Positions 1 through 9,999 of a DNA stretch of 64,000 nucleotides are shown here, one piece after another. Positions within the stretch are counted from its first letter, which is position 1, and each line of letters begins with the position of its first letter. The stretch comes from Vibrio fluvialis. Lineage in GTDB: Bacteria; Pseudomonadota; Gammaproteobacteria; Enterobacterales; Vibrionaceae. The position numbers were made by a program, and so were the translations under genes. The stretch is from NCBI RefSeq assembly GCF_900460245.1, contig NZ_UHIP01000001.1, positions 2,046,001 to 2,110,000 on the forward strand, written 5' to 3'. Under the pieces are notes generated by a model. The model made no database searches. It was not told the origin of the DNA and saw nothing but the letters and a program-made list of their open reading frames with translations.

Positions 1-1273
1 CCGTCACATCCAGCGTCTTCAACGCAGACAAATCCGGTTCGGCTTCTGCTTTGTCTGAAGGACTGGTTCCAGCCGAACCACCAGCGGCTGGCTGGCTTTC
101 TGCCGTTGCTGCTGGCTGTTTATTCAGCCCTAGGAATTCATCCAAATCAATATCCGGGCTGTGCAGATTAAAGCGAACTTTGGGAATATCACCCAGTGCG
201 ACGCTGGCTTTGCCATCAAACTGCAGCGCATTTGCGCTAAGTTTATCCAGCACAACATTGAGCATGTTCTTGGTCATATCAAATGCAACCGAAGATTGCA
301 TCGTTACTTTCATCGGAGACTGAGGCAATGCCGCACCTTCAAGATTCGCCGTCAGATCCAGTTTGTCGACACCCACCTGACTGATGGCCTTATCAACCTT
401 CACCGATGCGCTGCCGCTGGCATCGAGCTTCATGTCCGAAGCAGTACCTTTCACCGAGAAGGTCAGAGCGTTGGCCTGATCAAATTCAAACGTCGCCAAA
501 TTCAATTTCGCAGAATCAATGCGCGTCGCGGGGTCACTGAAATTTGCATCCAGCACAATGTTTCGCAGCGCGTACTGTTTGAAGTCTTTCGACAGCTTGA
601 TTTCCGCGTTACCGCTCGCACCAAACTGTTGCTGGTTATTGCTGCCTTTCGCTGCAAAATCCACTTTGGTCCAGGTATCAGCCGCAAACTCAGAAACTTG
701 CAACTGCACATCGTACAGTTTGGTTTGCGTGCCTGCTTTGTGGTCCTGAATTTCTAACAGCGCGTTGTTGATGGCGATACCCGCCAGATTGATGCTCCAA
801 TCCTGAGCAGCCGTAGATTCTGAGCCCGATGTTTGCGCTGGCGCTGCATCCGATGTTTCGCCGGATGCGGAAGTCTGCTGCGCTTTGGTCAGGCTATCTA
901 AATTGGAACGGCCATCTTTGAGCGTTTCCAGATGGACTTCAGCCCCGTCCAGACGGATGTTGCCGATCTGTAGTTGTTTGTCGAACAGTGGCATCACGGA
1001 TACATCAATACCAACATTGTCGACTTTAAATAGGTTCGGACTGGTGAATCCTTGCGGGTTTTTGAGCTCGGTTTTACCCAACTCAAAGCCGATAGACGGG
1101 AAGAATTGCCAACCGATGTCGCCGTCGATCACCAGATCGAGGCCGGTTTGCTTTTTGGTCTGTTCAACCAGCAGTGGTTTAAACTGGTTCGGATTAACCA
1201 GAATCACTAAGGCTGCGATCGCGCCTAGCACGACGACCAACAATGCAGCAACGAACAGGAACAGTTTTTTCAT
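1..1273 (-). CDS. asmA: AsmA family protein, C-terminus cut by window edge
   Basis: The reading frame starts at an ATG at 1273 and runs open to base 1, so only the first 424 residues are seen. It begins with a short basic end (MKKLF) and one hydrophobic segment (about residues 4-26), then a long periplasmic part rich in beta-strand, with a Ser/Ala/Thr/Gln-rich linker around residues 140-160 and another near 385-410. This fits AsmA, an inner-membrane-anchored member of the AsmA/TamB/YhdP group linked to outer-membrane lipid homeostasis. The early motif NPNQFKP followed by a QTG.DL..DGDIGW pattern is typical of the family. Neighbouring udk on the same strand, as in other vibrios, supports the name. 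The rest of the gene lies outside the window. Confidence 0.88.
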   Translation of the reverse strand, partial: MKKLFLFVAALLVVVLGAIAALVILVNPNQFKPLLVEQTKKQTGLDLVIDGDIGWQFFPSIGFELGKTELKNPQGFTSPNLFKVDNVGIDVSVMPLFDKQLQIGNIRLDGAEVHLETLKDGRSNLDSLTKAQQTSASGETSDAAPAQTSGSESTAAQDWSINLAGIAINNALLEIQDHKAGTQTKLYDVQLQVSEFAADTWTKVDFAAKGSNNQQQFGASGNAEIKLSKDFKQYALRNIVLDANFSDPATRIDSAKLNLATFEFDQANALTFSVKGTASDMKLDASGSASVKVDKAISQVGVDKLDLTANLEGAALPQSPMKVTMQSSVAFDMTKNMLNVVLDKLSANALQFDGKASVALGDIPKVRFNLHSPDIDLDEFLGLNKQPAATAESQPAAGGSAGTSPSDKAEAEPDLSALKTLDVT

Positions 1274-1301
1274 CTGCTTTTTCCTTGCGTGACGGATAAA
1301 G

Positions 1302-1325
1302 AAAGTGGCACCTAAAGTGCCACTT
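1302..1325 (-). terminator. Rho-independent terminator after udk
   Basis: On the minus strand AAGTGGCAC pairs with GTGCCACTT around a five-base loop and is followed by a T-rich stretch (TCTTTATC). It lies 45 bases after the udk stop and just before asmA, so it separates the two genes at least partly. Confidence 0.6.
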
Positions 1326-1370
1326 ATACTAAGAAAAATAAAGTCAGCTATTGCTAAGCATTGGTTAAAA

Positions 1371-2012
1371 TTACGATTTTAGCAACTTAGCAATGTGCGC
1401 TTTCAATACGTCAATCGCGATGCGGTTCTTGCCACCACGAGGAACGATAATGTCAGCGTATTGTTTTGACGGTTCAATAAATTGCATGAACATTGGGCGA
1501 ACCGTTTTCTGGTACTGAGACAATACCGATTCCATCGTACGACCACGCTCTTCCACATCGCGTTTTACGCGGCGCAGCAGACAGATATCCAGTGGAGTGT
1601 CCATAAAGATGGTCGCGTGCATCAGGTCACGCAGGCGAGGATCGGTCAGAAGCAGAATGCCTTCCAGAATGATCACTTTCTTTGGTGTCATTGTGGTTGT
1701 GTTCGAGGTGCGAGTATGTTCTGTGTAGCTGTATTCAGGCACTTCCACCGCTTCACCGCGGGTCAGCTTCTGAAGGTGTTCACAAAGCAGATCGTGGTCA
1801 AGCGCATTCGGGTGGTCATAGTTGGTTTTGACGCGATCTTCCATGCTCAGATGACTTTGGTCTTTGTAATAGCAATCTTCCGTGATCACACCAATTTGAT
1901 GGTCGCCTACTTTCGCACGCAGTTCATTATAAATGGTACTTGCGATGAGGCTTTTCCCAGAAGCAGAAGCGCCAGCAATACCGACGATGACGCATTGATT
2001 ATTATCAGACAT
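1371..2012 (-). CDS. udk: Uridine/cytidine kinase
   Basis: Phosphorylates uridine and cytidine to UMP and CMP with ATP or GTP in pyrimidine salvage, in the cytosol. The protein of 213 residues opens with [14 protein letters not shown] and a P-loop GASASGKS at about residues 13-20; the EDCYYKDQ segment and the [11 protein letters not shown] lid segment are characteristic of uridine kinases, and 213 residues matches the usual bacterial length. The frame stays open upstream to 2171, but the extra residues do not resemble the family, so the ATG at 2012 is preferred. It follows apbC on the same strand. The other salvage gene in this window, udp, lies about 5 kb away. Confidence 0.96.
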   Translation of the reverse strand: MSDNNQCVIVGIAGASASGKSLIASTIYNELRAKVGDHQIGVITEDCYYKDQSHLSMEDRVKTNYDHPNALDHDLLCEHLQKLTRGEAVEVPEYSYTEHTRTSNTTTMTPKKVIILEGILLLTDPRLRDLMHATIFMDTPLDICLLRRVKRDVEERGRTMESVLSQYQKTVRPMFMQFIEPSKQYADIIVPRGGKNRIAIDVLKAHIAKLLKS

Positions 2013-2187
2013 GTATATGCACCCGATACGTGTAGATGAGGAAACGAAGATAAACCGCCTGATTATAGGGAGTTCATGGGGCAGATACCAGTTTGCAGTA
2101 GAGCTAAATGTCAGTAATTTCCGGAATCGAACAACATTAAAGCAGAGCAAACGATTACATTCGCTCTGCAAAATTTTGTGATCTGTG

Positions 2188-3264
2188 TTACTCCACTAAA
2201 GTGAAGCTGATTGGGTCCGGTTTGGCTTTTCCTTGCCAGTATAAATGCGCGCAAATTCGTTCCGCCAAGTCGAGATACAGGGCAGTATGCTCGCAGTCCG
2301 GATGCGCGATAACGGTCGGCTTACCAGCATCGATATCTTCACGCATTTGAATGTGCAGTGGTATTTGTGCCAACAGCGACAAACCATACTCGCCCGCCAG
2401 TGTCTGCGCGCCGCCCACACCGAAGATGTGTTCTTTTTCTCCACAGTGGCTGCAGATGTGATAACTCATGTTCTCCACCAGACCGACGACAGGCACGGCC
2501 ACTTTGTCGAACATCGCAGTACCTTTACGTGCGTCGGCCAATGCTAAGTCTTGCGGTGTGGTCACAATCACAGCGCCGGTAACCGGAATCTGCTGGGCCA
2601 GCGTCAGTTGAATGTCGCCCGTACCCGGCGGCATATCAAGCACCAGATAATCCAAATCCGGCCATTCGGTTTCATTGAGGAGTTGCGCCAATGCTTTGGA
2701 CGCCATCGGACCACGCCAGATAGTGGCATCCGACTTATCCACCAAGTAACCAATGGACTGTGTCGCGATACCGTGCGCCATCACTGGCTGCATCCATTTA
2801 TTGTCGCGCACGCTCGGTTTGGCATCCGGCTGACCAAACATCATCGGCACGGACGGGCCATAGATATCCGCATCGAGAATGCCCACCTTTGCACCACACG
2901 CAGCAATCGCCAGTGCCAGATTGGCAGCCGTGGTTGATTTACCGACGCCCCCTTTGGCAGAGGTCACTGCAATGATGTTTTTCACCCCTTTCACCGGATT
3001 CGCAACCTGAGTTTCGAGCGCTTTCGGTTGTACTTTGATTGTGTAGTCAAAGGCGGCGACCGTCTGAGCCGATTGCTGCTGCGCAATCCAAGCCTGCAAT
3101 TCAACAGCAATGCTGCGGCTGGCAAACGGCAACTCAATCACAAACGAACCTGTGGGTGAAACCGTGACAAAACCAGACGCGGACGCCCAGTCGGAGAGTA
3201 GATAAGGGTGAGAAAACTGACTTAACCAGGAACAAAAGTCCTGTTTGGACGTAAACGTGAGCAT
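2188..3264 (-). CDS. apbC: Iron-sulfur cluster carrier protein ApbC (Mrp/NBP35 family)
   Basis: A P-loop ATPase that carries [4Fe-4S] clusters to apo-proteins. The 358-residue protein has an N-terminal DUF59-like part (residues 1-75), a deviant Walker [11 protein letters not shown] near residue 100, the ADIYGPSVP segment, Walker B-like [10 protein letters not shown], and the cluster-binding pair in CSHCGEKE (CxxC) near residue 270. The start at 3264 is chosen because AGGAGG stands six bases upstream; an in-frame ATG/GTG series reaching 3345 is open but adds nothing conserved. It is divergent from metG, with a shared upstream region of about 160 bases. Confidence 0.95.
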   Translation of the reverse strand: MLTFTSKQDFCSWLSQFSHPYLLSDWASASGFVTVSPTGSFVIELPFASRSIAVELQAWIAQQQSAQTVAAFDYTIKVQPKALETQVANPVKGVKNIIAVTSAKGGVGKSTTAANLALAIAACGAKVGILDADIYGPSVPMMFGQPDAKPSVRDNKWMQPVMAHGIATQSIGYLVDKSDATIWRGPMASKALAQLLNETEWPDLDYLVLDMPPGTGDIQLTLAQQIPVTGAVIVTTPQDLALADARKGTAMFDKVAVPVVGLVENMSYHICSHCGEKEHIFGVGGAQTLAGEYGLSLLAQIPLHIQMREDIDAGKPTVIAHPDCEHTALYLDLAERICAHLYWQGKAKPDPISFTLVE

Positions 3265-3422
3265 AGGTCCTCCTTTTTGGCTCATGCTATCACTCTCATG
3301 CATCAGACAGAACCCCGAAAAAGTTAAGGCTTTGGCCCTACTCACGCCTTGGAGTTAACAGCGTCATCAGGTAGTATTATCCATCACATTAAATACCTAT
3401 CAAACAAAGCGAATAATTAAGT

Positions 3423-5474
3423 ATGGCAACTGAACCAAGAAAACTTTTGGTAACTTGTGCCCTTCCGTACGCTAACGGTTCGATCCACTTAGGTCATATG
3501 CTTGAGCATATCCAAGCGGATATTTGGGTTCGTTACCAGCGCCTACGCGGCAACACTGTAAACTTCATCTGTGCTGACGATGCTCACGGCACGCCAATCA
3601 TGCTTAAAGCGCAACAGATGGGTATGACTCCGGAAGAGATGATTGCTGCGGTCAGTGAAGAGCACCAAAAAGACTTCGCAGGCTTTGATATCAGCTTTGA
3701 CAACTACCACAGCACACACAGTGAAGAGAACCGTGAACTGGCTTCTCACATCTATCTGGAGCTGAAAAAGAACGGTTTTATTTCCAGCCGCACCATTTCT
3801 CAGCTGTTTGACCCTGAGAAAGAGATGTTCCTGCCGGATCGTTTCGTGAAAGGCACCTGCCCGAAATGTAAATCTGAAGACCAGTACGGCGACAACTGTG
3901 ATGCTTGTGGCGAAACTTACAGCCCGACAGAACTGATCAACCCGAAATCAGCGGTTTCTGGCGCGACGCCAATCATGAAAGATTCTGAGCACTTCTTCTT
4001 CGATCTGCCTCAGTTTGAAAGCATGCTGAAAGAGTGGACGCGTTCAGGCTCGCTGCAATCTGAAACTGCCAACAAGATGCAAGAGTGGTTTGAATCTGGC
4101 CTGCAACAGTGGGACATTTCCCGCGATGCGCCTTACTTCGGTTTTGAAATTCCGGGCGAAAAGAACAAGTTCTTCTACGTGTGGCTGGATGCACCTGTGG
4201 GTTACATGGCGTCGTTCAAAAACCTGTGTAACAAGACGGACGGTCTGGACTTCGATGAATACTGGAAGAAAGACAGCACCACAGAGCTGTACCACTTCAT
4301 CGGTAAAGACATCGTTTACTTCCACAGCCTGTTCTGGCCAGCGATGCTGGAAGGCAGCGGTTTCCGCAAACCAAACAACGTGTTCGTACATGGCTACGTG
4401 ACGGTAAACGGCGCGAAGATGTCTAAGTCTAAAGGGACGTTCGTAAAAGCGAGCACTTACCTCAGCCACTTAGATCCTGAGTGTCTGCGTTACTACTACG
4501 CCGCGAAACTGAACAGCCGTATCGACGATCTCGATCTGAATCTGGAAGACTTCACACAGCGCGTGAACGCTGACGTGGTGAACAAGATTGTCAATCTGGC
4601 TTCACGTAATGCAGGTTTCATCACTAAGCGTTTTGACGGCAAACTGTCTGACAGCTTTGCAGAACCTCAGCTGTACAACGAATTTGCTGCGGCTGCCGAT
4701 CGTATCGCTGAGCTTTACGAAGCGCGCGAATTTGGCCGCGCCATTCGTGAAATCACCGCACTGGCGGATAAAGCCAACCAGTACGTTGACGAAAAAGCAC
4801 CTTGGGTTGTGGCCAAACAAGAAGGTCAGGATCAAGCACTGCAGGATATCTGTACTGTCGGTATCAACTTATTCCGCGTTCTGCTGACTTACCTGAAACC
4901 GGTGATGCCAGCACTGGCGGCTCGCTCAGAAGCCTTCCTGAACCAGGAACTGACTTGGGACGGCGTAGCTCAACCTCTGACTGGCCACACCGTCAGCGCG
5001 TTCAAAGCGCTGTTCAACCGTATCGATCCTAAACACATCGAAGCGATGATTGAAGCATCGAAAGAAGAAGCTGCTGCTGAGAAAGCCGCTGCGGAAGCTG
5101 CCGCACCTAAAGCGCAGCAAACTGAGCTGAGCAAAGACCCTATCGCAGCCGAAATCGAATTTGATGACTTCGCGAAGGTTGACCTGCGTATTGCTAAGAT
5201 TGTCTCTTGTGAGTCAGTGCCTAAAGCTGACAAACTGCTGAAGTTCCAACTTGATATCGGTGGTGAAATGCGTCAGGTATTCTCGGGTATCAAAGCGGCT
5301 TACAACCCGGAAGATCTGGTTGGCAAATACACCGTTGTGGTGGCAAACCTGAAACCACGTAAGATGAAGTTCGGCATGTCAGAAGGCATGATCCTGGCCG
5401 CCGGCCCTGGTGGCAGCGAGCTGTGGATTCTGGAACCTCATGAAGGTGCCCAACCAGGTATGCGTGTGATGTAA
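3423..5474 (+). CDS. metG: Methionyl-tRNA synthetase
   Basis: Charges tRNA-Met with methionine. The 683-residue protein has the class I HIGH motif as HLGH (residues about 22-25, in the context [16 protein letters not shown]), the zinc knuckle [18 protein letters not shown] (about 145-162), the KMSKS loop as KMSKSKGT (about 333-340) and a C-terminal tRNA-binding (Trbp111-like) domain from about residue 575, which includes [13 protein letters not shown] charged Ala/Glu linker ([20 protein letters not shown]) joins the anticodon domain to it. Length and domain order match the long dimeric form found in enteric bacteria. A strong terminator follows. It is divergent from apbC. Confidence 0.98.
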   Translation: MATEPRKLLVTCALPYANGSIHLGHMLEHIQADIWVRYQRLRGNTVNFICADDAHGTPIMLKAQQMGMTPEEMIAAVSEEHQKDFAGFDISFDNYHSTHSEENRELASHIYLELKKNGFISSRTISQLFDPEKEMFLPDRFVKGTCPKCKSEDQYGDNCDACGETYSPTELINPKSAVSGATPIMKDSEHFFFDLPQFESMLKEWTRSGSLQSETANKMQEWFESGLQQWDISRDAPYFGFEIPGEKNKFFYVWLDAPVGYMASFKNLCNKTDGLDFDEYWKKDSTTELYHFIGKDIVYFHSLFWPAMLEGSGFRKPNNVFVHGYVTVNGAKMSKSKGTFVKASTYLSHLDPECLRYYYAAKLNSRIDDLDLNLEDFTQRVNADVVNKIVNLASRNAGFITKRFDGKLSDSFAEPQLYNEFAAAADRIAELYEAREFGRAIREITALADKANQYVDEKAPWVVAKQEGQDQALQDICTVGINLFRVLLTYLKPVMPALAARSEAFLNQELTWDGVAQPLTGHTVSAFKALFNRIDPKHIEAMIEASKEEAAAEKAAAEAAAPKAQQTELSKDPIAAEIEFDDFAKVDLRIAKIVSCESVPKADKLLKFQLDIGGEMRQVFSGIKAAYNPEDLVGKYTVVVANLKPRKMKFGMSEGMILAAGPGGSELWILEPHEGAQPGMRVM

Positions 5475-5509
5475 TCGCGTTCACCTGCGTTTAAAATCAA
5501 AATGTTAAG

Positions 5510-5543
5510 GCTCCCGGTGCCGATTGGCTCGGGAGCTTTTTTT
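5510..5543 (+). terminator. Rho-independent terminator after metG
   Basis: GCTCCCG pairs with CGGGAGC around a GC-rich loop and is followed by seven T residues; it begins 35 bases after the metG stop. Confidence 0.85.
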
Positions 5544-5695
5544 ATTGAACCAGCTCACACTTTTAGGTCAATTTGCACAACCTTAGTGCAAAAAGATTGT
5601 TGAAAACTTGTTAACTTATTGATTTGTAAAAACAAAAAACTTGGCATCAAGGCTGCTAACTCTTTAGGAGTATAAACACTAACAAGGAGTTGGTT

Positions 5696-6502
5696 ATGTT
5701 TGTCTTTATTTCGATGCTGATTTCGATAGGCATATTGTGCCTGATGTTCTTCTTTGCCAAACAAAGAGAATCGACCCTTCAACGCAAATACGAACTGTTG
5801 GTTGACCTGCGTCAGCTGCTTTATCTGTGCCGCCAGCACCGCAGCGCAACTCATCATGCTCTGATGTTTGGTGAACACCGTGAAGCTGAGCTGAGCCATC
5901 TGCACGACCTGATTCACGAAAAATCTAACCATTTGATCGCGACCGCTCACTTCGACAACAAACCTATGTACCGCATTTTACAGTTGAAGTTGAAAGCACT
6001 GATGAAAGAGTGGTCAGATCGCAGTATCTCCCGTAACCAGATGGTACATGGTAAAGCGATTCGTCACTGTATGTTTCTGATGGATGAAGTGATGTTGGCA
6101 TGGCTGGTGGAATCCAGCCGTGAAGATTTGAGCGATGAATACCACATGAATTGGCAGCAAATCATCGATACCATGGATGCTCTGACGCAGCTGCGTATCT
6201 GCATTGAAGACATGCACACTCAGGACGGCCGTTCGCGCATGCAACATTATTGCGACTTGGTGCGCCGTAAGCTGAATCAACTGGCGCTGATCAGCCCGCT
6301 GTCTATTGCGTCACCGGCCTGTTCAAAAGCGATGCATTTGCTGTCTGAATTGCATAACAATCAGGCCTTTGATATGGATGCCGAACAGCTGTATCAACTG
6401 ACGTCAGATGTGTCGCTGAGCATCGCGCATGTGTATGACCAGATGCTGGCTGATCTGACTGAAAGCCTGTACCTGCCATTGCCCAAATTAGTGATCGCCT
6501 GA
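5696..6502 (+). CDS. Membrane-anchored protein of unknown function
   Basis: I do not recognise the family. The 268-residue product begins with a single hydrophobic segment (MFVFISMLISIGILCLMFFF, residues 1-20), then a basic, helix-rich cytoplasmic part with many His, Leu and Gln residues and no obvious catalytic motif. The ATG at 5696 is preferred over the TTG two codons earlier because AAGGAGT stands 8 bases upstream of it. It lies alone between the metG terminator and a bidirectional terminator shared with udp. A conserved Vibrio gene of structural or sensory role is possible, but nothing in the sequence decides it. Confidence 0.8.
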   Translation: MFVFISMLISIGILCLMFFFAKQRESTLQRKYELLVDLRQLLYLCRQHRSATHHALMFGEHREAELSHLHDLIHEKSNHLIATAHFDNKPMYRILQLKLKALMKEWSDRSISRNQMVHGKAIRHCMFLMDEVMLAWLVESSREDLSDEYHMNWQQIIDTMDALTQLRICIEDMHTQDGRSRMQHYCDLVRRKLNQLALISPLSIASPACSKAMHLLSELHNNQAFDMDAEQLYQLTSDVSLSIAHVYDQMLADLTESLYLPLPKLVIA

Positions 6503-6520
6503 TGGCAAACGCCAGACATA

Positions 6521-6549
6521 AAAAAACGCCACCCGAAGGTGGCGTTTTT
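6521..6549. terminator. Bidirectional terminator between the 5696 gene and udp
   Basis: AACGCCACC pairs with GGTGGCGTT around CGAA, with an A-run on the left and a T-run on the right, so it can stop transcription from both converging genes. Confidence 0.88.
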
Positions 6550-6557
6550 CATTGGAA

Positions 6558-7319
6558 TTATTTCAACATTTTACGCGCGGCTTCTACCACAACTTTGATA
6601 GAGCGAGCTTCGGTCTCTTTCAGCGTAGAATGATCTGGAATTTCTTTCTGAGTACGGTTGATGATAACACCCGCCACACAACCGGCTTTCAGACCTGAAC
6701 TTGCACACATGGTCAGCAGCGTTGCTGATTCCATTTCAAAGTTCAGTATGCCCATTTCCTGCCACTCTTTCATAGAGCCTTGGAAACGACGGACAACACG
6801 ACCAGTGAACGTGTCGTAACGCTCTTGACCTGGGTAGAAAGTATCGCTGGATGCTGTCACGCCCATGTGGACGGTTGCACCGCTCTCTTCTGACGCCTGC
6901 TTCATCGCTGTTGCCACTTCAAAGTCAGGAACCGCAGGGAACTCCATTGGTGCAAAATGCAGGCTGGCACCGTCAAGACGCACAGAACCCGTAGTGACAA
7001 TCATGTCGCCCACGTTAACATTTGGCTGAATAGCACCCGTAGTACCAACGCGAAGGAAAGTGCGAACGCCCAATTGCGCCAGCTCTTCAACCGCGATAGA
7101 GGTAGAAGGACCGCCGATACCCGTTGAACAAACCACAACTGGTTTGCCATCCAGTTCAGCACGGTACAGCGTGTATTCACGATGGCTGGCCAGGAACACT
7201 GGGTTTTCCATCAGCTCCGCAATCTTTTGCACGCGCGCAGGATCGCCTGGAATGATTGCCAATGTTGCACCATTCAGATCAGCTTCGGTAACACCAAGGT
7301 GGAATACGACTTGAGACAT
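6558..7319 (-). CDS. udp: Uridine phosphorylase
   Basis: Splits uridine reversibly into uracil and ribose-1-phosphate with phosphate (pyrimidine salvage and catabolism). The 253-residue protein carries the family signature in [16 protein letters not shown] (residues about 22-37), CSTGIGGPS (phosphate/ribose contacts, about 88-96), GTTGAIQ, and the substrate segment NFEMESATL (about 193-201), plus the uracil-recognition region [13 protein letters not shown]. The start at 7319 is chosen because AAGGAGC lies six bases upstream; a start five codons earlier is less likely. Two CRP-like sites in the upstream region suggest catabolite control. Confidence 0.97.
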   Translation of the reverse strand: MSQVVFHLGVTEADLNGATLAIIPGDPARVQKIAELMENPVFLASHREYTLYRAELDGKPVVVCSTGIGGPSTSIAVEELAQLGVRTFLRVGTTGAIQPNVNVGDMIVTTGSVRLDGASLHFAPMEFPAVPDFEVATAMKQASEESGATVHMGVTASSDTFYPGQERYDTFTGRVVRRFQGSMKEWQEMGILNFEMESATLLTMCASSGLKAGCVAGVIINRTQKEIPDHSTLKETEARSIKVVVEAARKMLK

Positions 7320-7402
7320 AAGTAGCTCCTTCATTGTGGCTTATTCAGCTCATAAATATGTTTGGGTACCGTGCTACTTTAGCCGAGCGGGCCCCAACAT
7401 TA

Positions 7403-7418
7403 AGTGACAAAACTCACA
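7403..7418 (-). promoter_or_regulatory. CRP-like site upstream of udp (distal)
   Basis: AGTGA-CAAAAC-TCACA matches the CRP consensus TGTGA-N6-TCACA at nine of ten defined positions. It is 84 bases upstream of the udp start and exactly 52 bases from the second site at 7455. Confidence 0.5.
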
Positions 7419-7454
7419 AGTATTAACGCAATAAGAAATTACATTTCATTAAAA

Positions 7455-7470
7455 GATGACCTTTATCACA
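7455..7470 (-). promoter_or_regulatory. CRP-like site upstream of udp (second)
   Basis: GATGA-CCTTTA-TCACA has a perfect TCACA half and a partial TGTGA half. The centre-to-centre distance of 52 bases to the site at 7403 is that of tandem CRP sites in CytR-controlled promoters of E. coli, the class to which E. coli udp belongs. Confidence 0.4.
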
Positions 7471-7577
7471 CAAAATTGTCATTGTGATGCAACTATGAGC
7501 AATATCACTATCAACGGCGAGTAACGTGACATGGCAAGGCGGCACCTTGCCATGTGTCAGTATAGCCAGTGCAATGA

Positions 7578-9869
7578 CTATTTTTTAAACTTCAGCAGAC
7601 GCAACGCATTGAGCGTCACCAGCGCCGTTGCACCGCTGTCTGCCAATACCGCTACCCACAGCCCGGTCACCCCAATCAGACTGGTGACCAGAAAGATACC
7701 TTTCAGACCCAGCGCTATGGTCACGTTCTGACGAATGTTGCTCAGAGTCGCTCGTGATAGCGCAATCATGCCGGGTAACTCATTCAATCGGTTGTGAGTA
7801 ATGGCCGCATCCGCCGTTTCCAGCGCGACATCCGTACCACCGCCCATCGCAATACCGATGTTAGCTTCTTTCATTGCTGGCGCATCGTTGATGCCATCCC
7901 CTACCATGGCGACATGCTGTTGCTGCGCCAGTTGGCGAACATATTCCACTTTGTCCTCTGGCATCAGGCTGGCCTGAAAATCCATATTGAGTTGGCTGGC
8001 AATTGCCTGGGCACTGCGCGGGTTATCACCGGTCAGCATGGTCGTGTGAATCCCCATTTGGTGCAGTGCCGCTATCGCCTGCTGCGCATCTTCACGCAGC
8101 GTGTCTTGCCAGGCAATGATGCCGATCGGCGCGTCATTCTCCAACGCCACCACTACGGTTTTTCCATCCGCTTCCATCGCCGCGACTTGCTCGCTGACAG
8201 ATTCGGCCAACGGCACGTCAACCTTGCCCGGCGCCAGCACTCGGTAAAAATGCTCGCCAATTCGTCCTGCCACACCGCGCCCAACCAAAGCTTGCTTATC
8301 TTGCGCATGCGGTAATGTCAGCCCTTGATTCTGCGCTTTTGCGACCAGCGACATCGCCAGTGGGTGGCGTGAGCCTTGTTCAATCGCGGCAGTGACCGTG
8401 AGCAGTTGCTCTGGCGACCAACCGGAGAGCGCCACGATGTCGGTCACCTGCGGTTTGCCTTGAGTCAGCGTACCGGTTTTATCAAACGCGACACTTTGGA
8501 TCCGGCCTAATTGTTCAAGCGCTGCTCCCCCTTTAATCAACGCACCACGTCGTGCACCCGCTGCCAAACCCGACGTAATCGCCGCCGGTGTCGAAATCAC
8601 CAAAGCGCACGGACAGGCAATCAGTAACATTGCCAAACCACGGTATACCCAAGTTTCCCAAGGTTGAGCAAACAACAGTGGCGGTACTGTGACCACCAGC
8701 AGCGCGACGACCATCATCAGCGGTGTGTACCAACGGCTGAACTGGTCAAGAAAACGCTCCATCGGCGCCTTGCGCGAATCCGCCTCTTCAATCAGATGCA
8801 AAATGCGGTCGATGGCATTTTCACCCTGACGCGAGGTGATTTTGAGCTGAATGACGCGATCAACCACCACCGCACCTGCGGCTATCTTATCGCCACGAAC
8901 GTGCTCAACGGGCAGAGATTCGCCAGTCAACGCACTCTCATCCATGCTGGCAACCGCGTCTAACAGCAGACCATCGGCAGGTAAACGCCCGCCTGGTGCA
9001 ACTTCCACAATATCACCCGGACTGAGTTCACTGGCAGGGACTTCAATCCTCTCGCCAGATTGCAGACGAATGGCCGTCTCTGGCACCAGTTCCATTAGCG
9101 CCTGCACACCACTGCGAGCTTTTGAGGCCGCAAACGCTTCGAGGCGTTCACCAATCAAAAACAGCAGCAGAACCATTGCTGCCTCAACAGTTTCTCCGAG
9201 ATACAGAGCTCCCACAGCCGCGACGGTCATGAGTGTTTCAATGGCAAATGGCGTGCCTGATTTGGCGAGCTTCCACGCCTTAGTGGCGATGGGCACAAGA
9301 CCTGCAATGCAGCTGAAAGTAAAAATCCAGCGCCCGGCTTCCACCGCCCAAAGATTCGTCAACGTCCCGATAGCCATCATAGCCGCGAGTGCAACAATAC
9401 GCAGGGTATCCGCTTCAAGCAGCGGATGGCGCGGTTTGGCCTGCTGGGCGGAACTCTTTTGCTGATCGTCGTAGATCTTAAATCCGGTGTTGGTGACGGC
9501 CTGCTCAATCGCCGCAGCCGTTGAGGCTGAGTTAAATTGCACCACCAGTTTTTCCGTCGCAAACAGCACGCGAGCGTCGACGATATCGGTCAGTTGGTTA
9601 ACAGCCGTTTCAATTTTGCGTGCGCAGGATGGACAATCCATCCCCACCACACGCCAGCTCTGCTTGTAGGTTGAGGTTCCCCCAGTGGGTTCGTCCTCAT
9701 CAGGGCCATCCGCCCCACTGCAACTGCTGGATGAACAGCATCCACCCTCAGAATTGGTCGCACCGGCAGGGTGAATGGATTGAATTTTCGGGCTTGCTGA
9801 GCAGGACACCGATTTAATGGTTGGTGCTGCAGACTTTTCTGAGCGGCAACCTTCATGCTTGGTACACAT
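7578..9869 (-). CDS. zntA: Zn/Cd/Pb-exporting P1B-type ATPase
   Basis: Pumps zinc, cadmium or lead out of the cytosol using ATP. The 763-residue protein starts with a Cys- and Ser-rich leader (CCSSSSCSG near residue 48), then one heavy-metal-associated domain with GMDCPSCARK (about 75-84). The membrane core holds the CPC metal motif in ACPCALVIST, the phosphorylation site DKTGTLTQGK, the HP motif in SRHPLAMS and the hinge GDGINDAP. The ATG at 9869 has AAGGAG eight bases upstream. A MerR-type operator overlaps the promoter, which fits control by ZntR; no merR-family gene is in the window, so the regulator is encoded elsewhere. Confidence 0.95.
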   Translation of the reverse strand: MCTKHEGCRSEKSAAPTIKSVSCSASPKIQSIHPAGATNSEGGCCSSSSCSGADGPDEDEPTGGTSTYKQSWRVVGMDCPSCARKIETAVNQLTDIVDARVLFATEKLVVQFNSASTAAAIEQAVTNTGFKIYDDQQKSSAQQAKPRHPLLEADTLRIVALAAMMAIGTLTNLWAVEAGRWIFTFSCIAGLVPIATKAWKLAKSGTPFAIETLMTVAAVGALYLGETVEAAMVLLLFLIGERLEAFAASKARSGVQALMELVPETAIRLQSGERIEVPASELSPGDIVEVAPGGRLPADGLLLDAVASMDESALTGESLPVEHVRGDKIAAGAVVVDRVIQLKITSRQGENAIDRILHLIEEADSRKAPMERFLDQFSRWYTPLMMVVALLVVTVPPLLFAQPWETWVYRGLAMLLIACPCALVISTPAAITSGLAAGARRGALIKGGAALEQLGRIQSVAFDKTGTLTQGKPQVTDIVALSGWSPEQLLTVTAAIEQGSRHPLAMSLVAKAQNQGLTLPHAQDKQALVGRGVAGRIGEHFYRVLAPGKVDVPLAESVSEQVAAMEADGKTVVVALENDAPIGIIAWQDTLREDAQQAIAALHQMGIHTTMLTGDNPRSAQAIASQLNMDFQASLMPEDKVEYVRQLAQQQHVAMVGDGINDAPAMKEANIGIAMGGGTDVALETADAAITHNRLNELPGMIALSRATLSNIRQNVTIALGLKGIFLVTSLIGVTGLWVAVLADSGATALVTLNALRLLKFKK

Positions 9870-9906
9870 AGCGCTTCTCCTTTTATCAGGCTTAACCCGA
9901 TGCTAC

Positions 9907-9928
9907 ACCTTGGAGTCTACTCCAAGGT
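9907..9928 (-). promoter_or_regulatory. MerR-family (ZntR-type) operator inside the zntA promoter
   Basis: A 22-bp element with perfect halves ACCTTGGAGT and ACTCCAAGGT separated by two bases. On the minus strand it lies between a -35 box TTGACC and a -10 box TAGCAT set 20 bases apart, the overlong spacer that MerR-family activators correct by DNA distortion. Confidence 0.85.
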
Positions 9929-9962
9929 CAAGCACTAATTTTTAGGGCTTCAGACAAAAAAC

Positions 9963-9985
9963 AAAAGGCACCGAAGTGCCTTTTT
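9963..9985 (-). terminator. Terminator after the CBS-domain gene
   Basis: AGGCAC pairs with GTGCCT around CGAA; on the minus strand it is followed by TTTTG and a further T-run. It lies 15 bases after the stop of the CBS gene and before the zntA promoter. Confidence 0.75.
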
Positions 9986-9999
9986 GCCTGTTAAAGGCG

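Noticed and set aside
1482..2039. Plus-strand frame of 185 codons opposite udk
   Set aside because: It is the shadow of the conserved udk frame on the other strand.
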